Positions 1 to 11,685 of a stretch of DNA of 64,000 nucleotides are shown here, piece by piece. The DNA lies in the NCBI GenBank assembly GCA_032622095.1, contig CP136069.1, positions 69,711,319-69,775,318 of the forward strand, read 5' to 3'. Every line of letters begins with the position of its first letter. The stretch's first letter is position 1. The DNA is from Siphonodentalium dalli (taxonomy: Eukaryota; Mollusca; Scaphopoda; Gadilida; Siphonodentaliidae). The notes below the pieces were generated by a model. The model was not told the DNA's origin and did no database searches. It was given only the letters and a program-made list of their open reading frames with translations. The position numbers and the translations under genes are program-made.

Positions 1-1890
1 TTTGGGGTCATTCGGCCCAAAACATGGCCGCCAGCGGCCATCTTGGATTGTACTCTTTGTATGACTAAATCCTTTAGCACGGGCTACAGGTCGTACCTTT
101 AGTTTTATCATCATAAAATTTGTCATGGATCCGGCTTTTATATAACTATGCATGAATCTATAAATAAACGACACAATGCAAGATACGATTTCACTACATT
201 ATACGTCCATTATAAGCCAAATATATAAAAACAAATTGCAAGTGTCCTCATTACCGGTTAATATGCATTACCATCACATATGTAATCGCAATTTAATTGA
301 CAACGCGACCGGGAATATCGGCTCATATATGTATCAAATGTTACGTGGGATATTGCTGAAGATCCTAGTAGTCGTAGGAAATCATACAAAGTAACTAGCG
401 CCTTAATGTGACACGAATTGGGCTGTAGAATAGCAATAGATAGTTTGTGAATCAGCTGAGAAATGGAACCACTAAGAAGTGATCAGAAACCGAAAGTCGG
501 CTAAGAAATGGAACATTTTGGAGTGAATTTACAGGCAATTTTATACAAGGAAGCGAACAAGAGAGAATGCTGTTTGTGTGTATGTACAATTAGGGCTACC
601 TGAGGAAGATTTTCCGACAGTTTCAATTTATTATACTGAATGGTTCGGAGCAAAATGACTCGAAATACAGTTAAATGTCAGAAATAACGTATAAAGTTAA
701 TCATAAACCATCTATCCACATGGCAATTTCATTACGGGGTTTCCAACGATTGGTTGAATGGACGGGAACTCACCTTTTCGCCATTATTATCACTTTGCCG
801 CTCTTTTCAACTTCTAAAAAACAATAAAAAATCGGTATCGCTGCGGAACCTAATCGAAACGAAATGGCACATAAAACTGCTAAGAAGTGATCTCATAGGA
901 GCAGTTGAGCAGCAGTGATATAAAAGACAAAGAATTAAGGGCAGAAAGCGGGAGGATGCTTCGACGTAAAAACAGTATTTATATCCCTGCAGATATCACA
1001 TTCTGGTTTACGTCGAAGGAAACGCGCATGGACTAAGGTGGTCCCAACTCGAGATTTGTGTCTCAAATACTGTCATTAAAATGTTATCAAGGGTCAATTT
1101 ATAAGACACTATATATAATCCTTCCTAATGTGGCTTGTCTTGTACTATATCGTTCCATCTAGATCATGCCATGAATCGCTACTAGAGTGAATCCTCTCCA
1201 AACCGAACATCATTCGGACCGGCCCTTCTGTTCGGTTTAGAGAGGTATTCGGTTTATAGAAAAATCGCACAGCATATACTTGTATTATGTCTTTAAATAC
1301 CATGTTTTAATTCTTATTATGCCCCGTTTGTCTATTGTTATTTATATTTTATTTGGAAATGTGTTGCTTAAAGTTTAATTAATCAATAATGAGCTGGTTG
1401 TGCTTCGATAAATCTTAGTAACGACGGCAATACATTCCGATCGTATAATAGATAAGAATGGAAATACGAACACGATAAATTTTTTACAAAGATTCGAGGT
1501 TTTTGAAAATGTCGCTGATATAGTAAAGAACAGGTATAGTAATTTCGTATACTCTTCGGGATTCGGTTTATAGAGGGTCCGGTTTGGAGATGTTTTACTG
1601 TATATGTATATGGATACGACCGCAGAGATATCAATCCGCCAGTTCAAAAGTTGGGAATTTTCGGACGTCAGTGACAGGGACTTTATAACAATGAAACAAA
1701 ATACGCATATAATTTATTATTTAATACCTGTGGGTGGTTGAAATAGTTTTATGTTTACCAAAATGAACAGGGTAACGGGATTGGAGGACAAGTGCTAGCC
1801 ACTTGGATATGCATGCTCTCCCGAATACCTAAACACTAACTACAATAGTATACAATAGATACAATATCTGAATATTACAATACGCCCTGC
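1..1890. other. Non-genic AT-rich stretch
   Basis: I see no coding exon here. The first 50 bases hold an ATGGCCGCC...GGCCATCTTGG motif pair like those in the long inverted repeat further right. A short inverted repeat (TTCGACGTAAA / TTTACGTCGAA) lies at about 960-1018, and a weak one built on CCTCTCCAAACCGAA lies at about 1190-1260. Short open frames on both strands look random, with no recognisable domain. Confidence 0.5.
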
Positions 1891-2146
1891 AACTAACTCG
1901 CGACCATATTTTTGATCCACCATGCAGGCCCAGTTCCGTGGGTTTAGTGAAACAGGTCAAAGTTCCGGGGTAGCATATTTCCATATATGGAGTTTTGAAT
2001 TATTCATGAATTCCGTATATGGAAATGCTACTCCAGAACTTTGACGTGCAGCACTAAAACCACGGAACCGGGAAGGATGAATTTATGAAACCACGGAACG
2101 GAACTGGATGAATCCGATACGGCCGCGACTCAGTGATCTCGCTTAA
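1891..2146. repeat. Palindromic MITE-like repeat, copy 1
   Basis: The centre is an inverted repeat. GTCAAAGTTCCGG...CATATTTCCATATATGG on the left pairs with CCATATATGGAAATGCTAC...GAACTTTGAC on the right, and TTCCGTGG/CCACGGAA lies outside that pair. The outermost bases (CGCGACCATATT and GGCCGCGAC) also pair. A second copy with the same inner and outer arms lies at 21560-21805, so this is a dispersed family and not a chance hairpin. There is no coding capacity. No target duplication was identified. Confidence 0.7.
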
Positions 2147-3239
2147 AGGAACCTGGGAACTTTCTGTCGCCAGTGACGGGGAAACTTTATAACAATGAAC
2201 AAAATAACGCAGATAATTTATTAGCTAATACCTGTGGATATTTAACTATATGGTTTTGGACACATATGCCACATGAATGATAAATTCCACCGGACAGACC
2301 TCAGGTCGAGTCCCCGATTGGATAATAATATTGTTCTCTTCGTCGCGCTACAGTAATGCAATGAACAAATCGAATCAGACGAATAATACGGACTCGGAAA
2401 CGGAATCAATATTTTGACCTTTGATCACAGCGGGGCAGCTCCTCGGCTTCTAACGGAACTCGCGTGCCCCACTGGGCTTGGTCACGTGGCTATGACGTAA
2501 TGGATACTTAGGCACAATAGTTATTCAATATGGTCATATCTTCTAGTTGATATATCGACATATGCCCAGATAACGCAAATGTGTCGGCATCGACATATGT
2601 CCAGAGAATCACAATATGAACAAAATATAACGAATCTTCGAGAGTGCACGCCTTTTATAGTTTCTCGGGCTGATTTATCAAAGTGACAGAAATTATCGCC
2701 CCCCCCCCCGCAAATAAAGGAGACCCCTTAACCATTTCTATACTAACTTCTCATTGACGAGTAGTTCCCTTAGGAAATGTTTACCAATACATATGAATCA
2801 TTCAGCACTATTATATATATAGGGTGTTCTTTGTCACGTGCTTTCCTGATAAGATAAAAATAGAGAGCGATCGTGTGAAAACTTGAAAATTTGTCCTCTA
2901 GATATACATCTCTTAAAATTATAAAAGTCCATATAGACGTATAAGGATTCCGTGTTTTATAGATATCGACCGATTGGTGTATCCGGAATATACAGATAAC
3001 ATAAGAAAAGATAAGATGATTTATTGCCAAACACCAATCGAGGCAGTTAATACATGAAAAGTTACACATTAAAATAAAATACATGTAATAGGCATATGTA
3101 CAATAAATAATCCTTAGTATTATAAATTAATACTTTCAACGTTTATTTCCCCACATTGCCATTTTGTCTTTTATAGAAAGAATAACCGGACCATGTTGCA
3201 CACGGAATTGGTTATTTGTTCCTATAATTTTGAGCAATA
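2147..3239. other. Non-genic stretch with a MITE fragment
   Basis: No gene was recognised. A run of C lies at 2700-2709. At about 2729-2780 the phrase CCTTAACCATTTCTATACTAA followed by a TTGACGAGTAGTTCCC-like stretch resembles the TTAACCCTTTCTATACTAAA family found at 23585, 26049, 49938 and 60390, so this is probably a decayed fragment of that family. Confidence 0.4.
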
Positions 3240-3530
3240 TTAAACAAGTCTATTCTGGAGCAGCGTACTCACTGCATTCCATAATAAAATGTTTTTCTGT
3301 TTCAACTTTATGTTCATCACACATGTGACAAATTCTGTCTTTTAATGGAGTTTTCGGTTGCGTGTGTCGACCCTTTTCTATAGCTAAAATATGATTGCTA
3401 ACACGTAGTCGAGTGAACATCTCTCTTGCCGCTGACGATCGAACGTGCCTCAGGTACGGTTCTGTGTCATAATTGTCTCTGAAAGTTCTGTAAGTTCGCA
3501 ACTGCATGGACACTGATAAGTCCACCATGA
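3240..3530 (-). pseudogene. Non-LTR retrotransposon ORF2 C-terminal fragment
   Basis: The minus-strand frame reads through TRLRVSNHILAIEKGRH, then KDRICHMCDEHKVETEKHF and MECSEY. This arrangement, a conserved LRVSNH..IEKGR block followed by a C-x2-C...H-x4-C cluster, is typical of the region after the reverse transcriptase in many non-LTR (LINE) ORF2 proteins. Only about 90 residues remain, with no reverse transcriptase or endonuclease, so this is a relic. A related and more damaged fragment on the same strand at 16270-16500 shares LRVSD...EVEKADIANP and IETEKH. The family placement is from memory of the motif and was not checked by a search. Confidence 0.65.
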
Positions 3531-5400
3531 GGGTTTAAGCTTGTAAACTCCAAGTATTATTTTCCCAAGGTTTTGTAAAAAAAAATTTAATCCATTTATT
3601 TGATAGAGTTTTTATTTTAGAATGACACCCATGTTTTATTGTTTATATATAACAACATTACTTAGACAAATCCAATTGGTACAAACGTAAAATTAAATTT
3701 CGATGTGTGGAACCCTGAATATATTTGATGTCACCGTCGTCGATGTTGTTGTTATAGCTGCTGCGTCGGAACCCTGCATACATTTTGTTGTCGTTTTCGT
3801 CGGTGGAGGCGATGTCGTTATGTCGTTGTTGTTGTTGTTGTTGGTGGTGGTGGTTGTAGAGGAACCACATAACCATGCGTGAATATATCGTCATAAACAC
3901 TAAAGCACCATAAAGTATTTCATTCCTCTTGGATTGAACACTTGTAACTTCACTTTGTTCATGCATGTGAATTATGCGAATAAATCAAATCGCACGCCAA
4001 GCTTACACCATGCGACTATACCCGATTCAAAAGGACGGGTGCAAATGAAGTTTCCTGTATAGTTTGGGAATTTGGTCCTCATGCAGTGGGGTGTAGTCAG
4101 ACTTTTCACTCGATATCCCTATTATAGCTCCCAAAGAAGGAAAAAGCTATAGTGATTTAATTTGTTCGCATATATGATATTGATATCTATATTATAAGAC
4201 TTTCCTGACTTTTCACATATATATACACGCTTGATGCATATGATGTCGAGTAACCGATCTAGCGCGATGATTCGCTATATACTGGGCACCCGGTGCATGG
4301 TGGTATATCAGGTGGGACCGGTTTCACGATTTCGCTTCCATGGCAGCTATATATCTGTTTATATAGTAAAATTATACAGTATCCACGTACCATGCATGAA
4401 AATGATTATCATTGCATTTCCTGCTATTATGTCAGTATCTGGTATACATATTATTCCACATATGCGCTACCAGTACGATAGCCATTATTTGTTGTGTATA
4501 ACACATATTTTTATATATGCAAAAATGTATGCATACATTTAAGCAACAATAAACCATTGTAGTTGGAAGTTATTAGGTGGGAATCCCAAACAGAGACCCT
4601 CTAGCCGCGTCCGTCAGGAAATAGGAGAACTTGCCATCCCAATATATATATATATATATATATATATACTCCTCCGATGCATCACCATTCAACATATATA
4701 TGTCATAAACAACCCCGTTCCATCTAATGAACGTATTCAACTTCTGTCTTCTAACCCACGGACTTGTTATGAAAAATAATTCAAAGCATGTTCAAATTAC
4801 TTAGATACACCCCCTACATGTATAATAAGGTCATTTAAGTTGAGAAATACCCTATTTAAATGGGGTAGAATTGCCCTCCCAAAACAGTTAAATATCTTTC
4901 CACTTTCGGAAGGGCAAAAATGTACCCTTTCGAAGAGGGTCAAGTTGCCACCCAAGAGGAAATGAGAAATAGCTCTTACAGTTACCCCACCATAAGAGGT
5001 CGTGAGTTGCCACCAGACGTGGTGGATTGACCCTTTTGTATTTATAGTGTGGCCTCGAGCCCTACATATGAATTCAACTTATAATACATGCGGTTCTATT
5101 ATCTCCGGCGATAGCACTTGCATGGATTCTGTCCTCTTGGCTCAAAGAAAATAAATATTCGATTCTGAGAGTGTAATCGCGTGGTAATTAGCCAAACATA
5201 GCCCGTGATTTAATTAGGCTGATTCACGGGAAATCTCGTTGATTCGCGAGATCTCGCAGCCGTCGAGAAGCCACTAGATGCAAAACAATTATGGTCTGAT
5301 TTGTTTCGCGGAATGTTATTTTGTACTCGATTGAGTATGCAGATCAAAACTCATTTGATTTGTTTTCCGCGTAATTGACTGATTGATTTTTGGCCGTGGC
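3531..5400. other. Non-genic stretch with microsatellites
   Basis: No gene was recognised. A trinucleotide run (GTT, then GTG) lies at about 3822-3850 and an (AT)n run at about 4641-4669. Between 4850 and 5040 there are loosely repeated phrases around AGTTGCCACC and AATTGCCCTCCC, which suggest a degenerate tandem repeat. None of the open frames has a domain. Confidence 0.5.
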
Positions 5401-5401
5401 T

Positions 5402-5507
5402 GGAATTATATCAGTGAATTGAAATTGAGTCTTTCTCGAAGCCGGAACAGAATCAGATCAGAGCAGAGACTAGGCTAGATGGAGTGTCCACCGTAATTAA
5501 AATTTCT
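5402..5507 (+). repeat. Direct-repeat flank (left) of the long inverted repeat
   Basis: ATATCAGTGAATTG...GAATCAGATCA...AGGACT-like...GGCTAG...TCCACC recurs in the same orientation at 14247-14350, just beyond the far end of the inverted repeat. The two copies are clearly homologous but diverged. They lie outside the inverted arms and are far too long and diverged to be a target-site duplication. The following bases to about 5640 contain the reverse complement of another dispersed repeat (GCATCCC..., TTCCCGAAGTTCC). Confidence 0.6.
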
Positions 5508-5686
5508 AACTGCATCCCCTTGAGCCAGACCAAACTACCAAGTTCCCGAAGTTCCATTTGCATCCCTTTAATTGGGTTGGACAACATATACAAGTGACAT
5601 ACCCCTAATGGTTTGAAAATCAAACCAAGTACGTTCATTCTGGCTGAACGTACATGATCAAACTATCAGAACAATTCATCCCTTTT

Positions 5687-8244
5687 TAGTCCAGGAGATA
5701 TTGGTCGACCTCTGCACCCCCCCCCCCCCCCCAGGACTTAACTTCACCCCACTAATTTTCTTTCTTAAGGTCTCCTCTAATTTTTTTCACTTGTTAACAA
5801 GAACAAAAAGTGGCCGCAGAGACTCCAGACAAGATGGCGTCCATCATGGCGGCCATTTTTTTTAAATACACCAGGTCTCTTTGATCGCCGTTATAGTAAA
5901 GATGATGTCACATGCCGTCTTGTTTTCCGATCGATTCGTTATAATAATATATAACCCTTACAAATTAGCCAAAAATCCGACACCAGAATCCAATATGGCG
6001 GCCAAGATGGCCGCCGAAATGTGAAAATATGCTATTTTTCTGACATGTTACCACCTTTCGTTTGTCTCTGTGGGAAAATGTTAGAATTTTTGTGTCATGT
6101 TATACATTTATCATATAGAGGTGTCATTGGCGAACACATGGGGACCATAATATGCATTCAGTGCGGGATATTTGTGTCCGATATCACGTTTTTCCAAATG
6201 CCGGTATCATAGGTCAAAGCCGAATCTCCATTAATAACGCGATGTTATGTTTCGAATCAATGAATGTTATTGCTATTATAACAACACCCATGCATATATA
6301 TGTGCAGGAGATACTCCAGCTAGGATTCCTCTTATACCTAAGTTGAGGAATATTTACCCAAATCCAAGATGGCGGCCAAAATGGCCACCAGAAATAAAAA
6401 ATCGCCGATTTTAACATCAGTGAACATTATTGTCATGAAAACTCCACACCTGCTTACTATTGTGGGTTGGGGACACTTAGGCGAAGAACTTTCCTTGTAC
6501 CATATCCAAATAAAAGTCCCCCAAATCCAAAATGGCGCCCACAATGGCGGACAGATTTTGAAAAATCACCGAAATTCCCTCATATTCACATCATTGGGCA
6601 TTATTGTCGAGACAACTCCACCCATGCTTACAATTGAGTTGGAAATACTGAGGTGAAGTAATTACCTTACATCTCATGCAAGAAATGGTTTTCCAAATCG
6701 AAGATGGCGGCCAAAATGGCGACCGAAATTTGAAAACAAGTCTACATTCCTTTACTTTCTTAGGATGGGCGTTATTGTTTCGCGATTTCTACCCACCATT
6801 ACATGTTGATATGTATGAATTATTCATTAGGGTTTGGCAAGTGATACTCACAGTCAATATGGCGGCCAAACTGGCGGGCAGAAATTGAAAAGAAGCCGAT
6901 ATTATCACATACTAATTTAAACCTTTTGTCATAATATTGATTTGTATAAGCGAATTGGTACATAATATAAGCCATCTATTAGTTCCAATGTAAGTCGTAG
7001 CCTTTTGGAAGGATGAAAACCCACAATCGCGATGTGGCATTTCAAAATCCATTCTCCACTAAGGGCTCATACTGGTCGTAACCGTATATAGTGCGCCGAA
7101 TAGTCATATTATGACTTCCAAGAATCAAAACAACAGTACCTGAGCTTATTCTGAATTGCCACATTCAGCATTATCTAGACTCGTTTCCGTATCTTCGTCA
7201 GATTAATCTATCTCACTCACAACAACAGTTCACTACTCTTCTTTGTGGAAGGGTGCCACTAAGCGGAATGTTTCAAACAATACATATGACGGTGTCCAGC
7301 ACACGTGTTTATTTCGAAAGCTTGGAATTCTTAGCGAGCTTCATTCGTGGTATAGCTTATGGTATAATTCAGATGCTACATATGGGGTATATGCGTCATC
7401 TTGTGCGATACACTATAAAGGTATTCGGTCAATGCGTATACTAGCTTGCAGAAGGACCCATCTATCTGCGTATTGTCAGCTTTGGTGACCTAATGGGGAT
7501 AACAACGTGTACACCTGGTGATCTTCCCAAACAGCCACTTCTCAATATATGGTTCATCAATTCACATACTCATCTAATGCACTGACGTACCCGGACAACT
7601 TCTGTATATGGCTTCGAATGTTGAAAGCCCGACATTTGACGGATGCATTTCTGCTAAGGCGTAGAAGACCATAATGCATAATATACCCAAACTCATTGAA
7701 CATGATCATAAGAACAAGCTTGTTGGCGTCCAGCAATCGTCTCACCGAACAGATCCAAGCAGATGATAACAATACACACGGTGCTAGTTTGTGGGTATGT
7801 GTCATGATAATGGAAATGAAATTGGACCATGACTGCACCGCCCCTTATTTTGTTATGTTTTAGATTCAGATAGGATCTCATGTGTGGCTTTGCTTTCCTT
7901 GTATGCTAAGATTGTATGTTCCCATCCGTTTGGAAGCCGTTCTTAAACAACTGGACCAGAAGTATGCCATTGGCTACTGCTGTATAAGCCCCACCAAGAC
8001 TGGGTGTAGTCTTAAATGCGATACCTTTGATAGTTGGTTGATATGTCATAGTCACGCTGGGTGGTATGGTTCAAGAAAGTACAAATGCCATCAACAAAAG
8101 GGTGAAATGTTCAACGCGATGAACATCCAGAGGAATGTTACGTTGATGAGCTCTTGCATTCAGTTCAACAAACGTTGGTACACCAAGTGATTTCTTGGTA
8201 ACATCACCATTGCGACAATTTTCCTGCATGAGACATTAACTACT
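5687..8244 (+). repeat. Left arm of a giant inverted repeat (fold-back-like element)
   Basis: This stretch is the inverted counterpart of 11686-14149. It begins TAGTCCAGGAGATATTGG, then a poly-C run at about 5718-5732. The outer 1.2 kb is nearly identical to the other arm. The inner part is clearly diverged but still aligns, for example TAAGATTGTAT..CATCCGTTT..AAGCC near 7907. The outer half holds five units with the pattern AATCCAAGATGGCGGCC...ATGGC...GAAAATT, near 5991, 6361, 6520, 6696 and 6855. Short open frames here have no known domain and recur mirrored in the right arm. This fits a fold-back element or a large hairpin MITE. No transposase gene was found. Confidence 0.8.
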
Positions 8245-8262
8245 ATATTCTAAAGTTATATA

Positions 8263-10983
8263 CGTTCAAGAGCTCGATGGGTCAGTGATGGGGAAAAACC
8301 AACTAAATATTTTCTTAACTTAGAAAAAAGACATTATATGAATAAAGCACTTCTTCGGGTTGAAAAAGAGGATGGTAAAGTGGTTACAGATCAAAATGAT
8401 ATTCTCGAAGAGGCCAAACTATATTACGAAAAATTATATGAAAATAGACACGAGAACACAAATGTATCGGACATTGAACAATTTGTTCGCGTTCAAAATG
8501 ATAACACAAATAATTTCCCAAATAAATTATCTCCAGAAATCTCTCACACCCTTGAATCACGTATTTCTGAAAACGAGGCATTAACCTATTTAAAACATAT
8601 GCGCAATAACAAAAGCCCTGGTTCCAGTGGCTTCTCGTGTGATTTTTATAAAATGTTTTGGAATAAAATTGGTAAATTCCTAGTTAGGTCATTAAACTAC
8701 GGCTTAGATAAAGGTGAATTATCGGTTACACAGAAACACGGTATTCTTACTCTGATTCCAAAAGAAAACAAACCAAAACAATTCCTAAAAAACTGGCGAC
8801 CTATTTCACTTCTTAATGTGTCATACAAAATTTTATCCGGTATACTTTCTGAAAGATTGAAAAGTGTAATTCAAGATCTTATTCATCATGACCAGAGTGG
8901 GTTTTTAAAAGGTAGATTCATTGGCGAAAATATACGATTAATATCAGACATCCTGTCCACAACAAAATCTGCTAATATCCCTGGACTACTTGTACTCCTT
9001 GACTTCGAAAAAGCTTTTGATTCGGTCTCATGGTCATTCTTGTCGTCAGTCTTAAAATACTTCAACTTTGGGGATAATTTTATTAAAATCATTAATTGCT
9101 TGTATAACGGTATATCGTCAAATGTCAATATCAACGGGCATATGTCTCGTAGCTTCAGAATCTCGAGGGGATGTCGCCAAGGTGACCCAATTTCGCCTTA
9201 CATTTTTTTATTGTGTGTAGAAATATTAGGTATAGGATTCCGGAAACGGAAAAATATCAAGGGTATTAAGATAGGGAATTCAGAATTTAAACTTTCACAA
9301 TATGCTGACGATACCTCATTATTTCTTGATGGTGACCCCCAAAGCCTTGACAATGCATTCGAGCTATTACATGACTTTTATCTTATTTCAGGTTTAAAAA
9401 TTAATTACGACAAAACAGTTGCGGTATGGATTGGTAAGAAAAGAGATTGTACTGACTCTATATGTGACAGATGGAAAATAAGATGGCTATCAAATGGTTT
9501 TAAAGTTCTCGGTGTAAATTTCCAATTAGATGCCGATGATATATTTTCGAATAATTACATCACAGCGTACAACCAGATACGAACAATTTTTTCTGTGTGG
9601 TCTAAAAGACACCTGACGGTTATCGGGAGAGTCACAATATTCAAGTCATTGGTACTTTCTAAACTCTCGTTTTTATTTATGACAATTCCAAATCCACCAA
9701 AAACATTCATAACTGACATAAACAAAGACATATATAATTTCATATGGGATAAAAAAACCTGACAAAATTGCTAGGAAATATTTTCAACAAGACTATTCCA
9801 TGGGAGGTTGTAAAATGATTGATATCCAAACATTTATGCATTCAATGAAAATATCATGGGTGAAACGCTACATAACTCAACCGGAGTCTTGGCAAAACCT
9901 CGTCCGATATCAAATGGAGTGTACAAACAATGACAAATGGTATCTATCGAATGATGTGCCCTTAATAGATATAAAAGCAAATACATCAATCAATTCTGGA
10001 TAGATGTTCTAGATGCATGGAAAATATTAAACTTAAAGATGGCCCCAAAAACGCACAGTGATGTGCTCTCATCGACGATTGTAAATAACGATATTTTCAA
10101 AATAAACAAACACGCAATTAATGACAGATCGTTGGCCCTTCGTGGCATATATTTTGTGAACGATCTTATGTGTGATAATAACAAATTAATGTCCTATGAC
10201 GAAGCAAAGCGGTTATATGGCATTAAAACAGATTTTTTGACATACAACGGTATAATCTCTTCAATAACAAAATACCTAACTAAAATGGAAAACTCTAGTA
10301 GCTATCAACAAAGTAACAACGAACGACTGAACAACCCAATACTACCGTATCAGATCGAACACTTACTCAAATCGAATTCGAAATATATATACAATTGCAT
10401 TCAAGACCCCAAAATGAACATGAACCTCATCTCAAAATGGGAGAAGAAACTAAATATGCACCATGAATTAGACTGGTGGTCAGACGTTTTTAAAACTCCC
10501 TTTGTTCAGTTTTGTGACACGAAATATGTATGGTTTCAATATCGGATAAACAATAGAATATTAGGGACTAACAATGTACTAAAGAAAATGGGTCGATCTG
10601 AAAATGATACATGTTCTTTTTGTAAAATTGAAAAAGAGACCATTAGCCATCTTATGTTTCAATGTCACATTATTGCTTCGCTGTGGAACGAGATTCGTAT
10701 ATGGATATTTAACACGACTTCAAATAAATTAGAAATTAATTCAAACACTATTTTATTTGGCAAAGCTGATACTTTGAAAATTGATCCACTCCTCCGAACG
10801 ATCTTGGTCATAATTAAGTATAATATATACCGATCAAAGATGAGATCTGAATTACCAAAATTGCAAAATATCCAAGCAGAAATACGAATGTACGCAAAAA
10901 CTGAAAGATGGATTTTTTACAGCAAATCTAGATATACTGAGTTCGAATATCGGTGGGATAAATGGAAAGGTCTGTTACACTAG
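8263..10983 (+). pseudogene. LINE ORF2 fragment: reverse transcriptase, frameshifted
   Basis: Translation is open from the first base after the target duplication (RSRARWVSDGEKPTKYFLNL) through a complete reverse transcriptase domain. Landmarks are NNKSPGSSGF, LKNWRPISLLN, HHDQSGFLKGRFIGENIR, LLDFEKAFDSVSW, SRGCRQGDPISPY, QYADDTSLFLDG (the YADD catalytic motif at 9301-9312) and LTVIGRVTIFKSLVLSKLSF. The frame breaks in an A7 run near 9752, continues in frame 2 (KPDKIARKYF...MGGCKMIDIQTFM), and returns to frame 1 near 9985 (QFWIDVLDAWKILNL). The C-terminus has CSFCKIEKETISHLMFQC, a C-x2-C-x7-H-x4-C zinc-binding motif seen after the reverse transcriptase in this LINE group. With no endonuclease and two frameshifts it cannot be an active element, although the catalytic core is otherwise intact. 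That suggests recent insertion. Confidence 0.9.
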
Positions 10984-11667
10984 TACAGTTAAACAGCACA
11001 TACATAACTATAGATATTTACATGTATGCTGGAAATGTAGTACATAACATTGCACATGCCTGGCACACAAGTATTCCGTAAATATTATTTAGTATTGTAA
11101 AAACTGTGTTTAAACACGAATGTGGACCAGACATGTGCCGTGTTGTGTGACTTACCTAACAGTATGCTTACTCATTTGAATCATATAGTGAGTAAAATTA
11201 ATTGCATACCACCTATCCATGCCGTACATAATCACGTTACGTAAATATACCAGATTTTAAGACTTTTAGCTCGATGCTAACACTAATTAATAATCCCTCA
11301 ATGTTAATATTTTGCATTATGTAATTACCATATATATACCTAATAACGTGAGGGACTCAGAAAAAATTACAAATAATACATATACCCAATATTTCATTTT
11401 CATTAAATTCATTATATTTATTATTATAACTAATGGAAATTTAATATAACTAAATAACACAGCATTCATAGAACCATTCACTCCACACTCTTTTTTCTCT
11501 TCTACCTTTCTACAGTCTCAAAAAAAAAAAAAATAACGAAAGAGACAAAAACTGTTTAATTACCAACCATTAACTGTAATATAATTCATGTATTATCACA
11601 ATGTATTTGTCTTGTTTCAAATAAAAAATTATAAAACAAAAACAAAAACAAAAACAAAAACAAAAAA
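8263..11667 (+). mobile_element. 5'-truncated Tx1/L1-group LINE inserted in the inverted repeat
   Basis: The insertion is bounded by an 18-bp perfect direct repeat, ATATTCTAAAGTTATATA, at 8245-8262 and 11668-11685. This is a typical target-site duplication from target-primed reverse transcription. The element starts inside ORF2, so the endonuclease part is missing. It ends in an A-rich tail with about five CAAAAA units at 11640-11667. The 3' region from 10984 to 11640 has no open frame and contains an A13 run at about 11521. The insertion lies close to the symmetry centre of the surrounding inverted repeat. Confidence 0.9.
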
Positions 11668-11685
11668 ATATTCTAAAGTTATATA

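Noticed and set aside
6369-6656. 95-residue frame conserved between 6369-6656 and 13188-13588
   Set aside because: The match is explained by the nearly identical inverted arms. There is no sign of coding selection, and the segment is made of tandem non-coding units.
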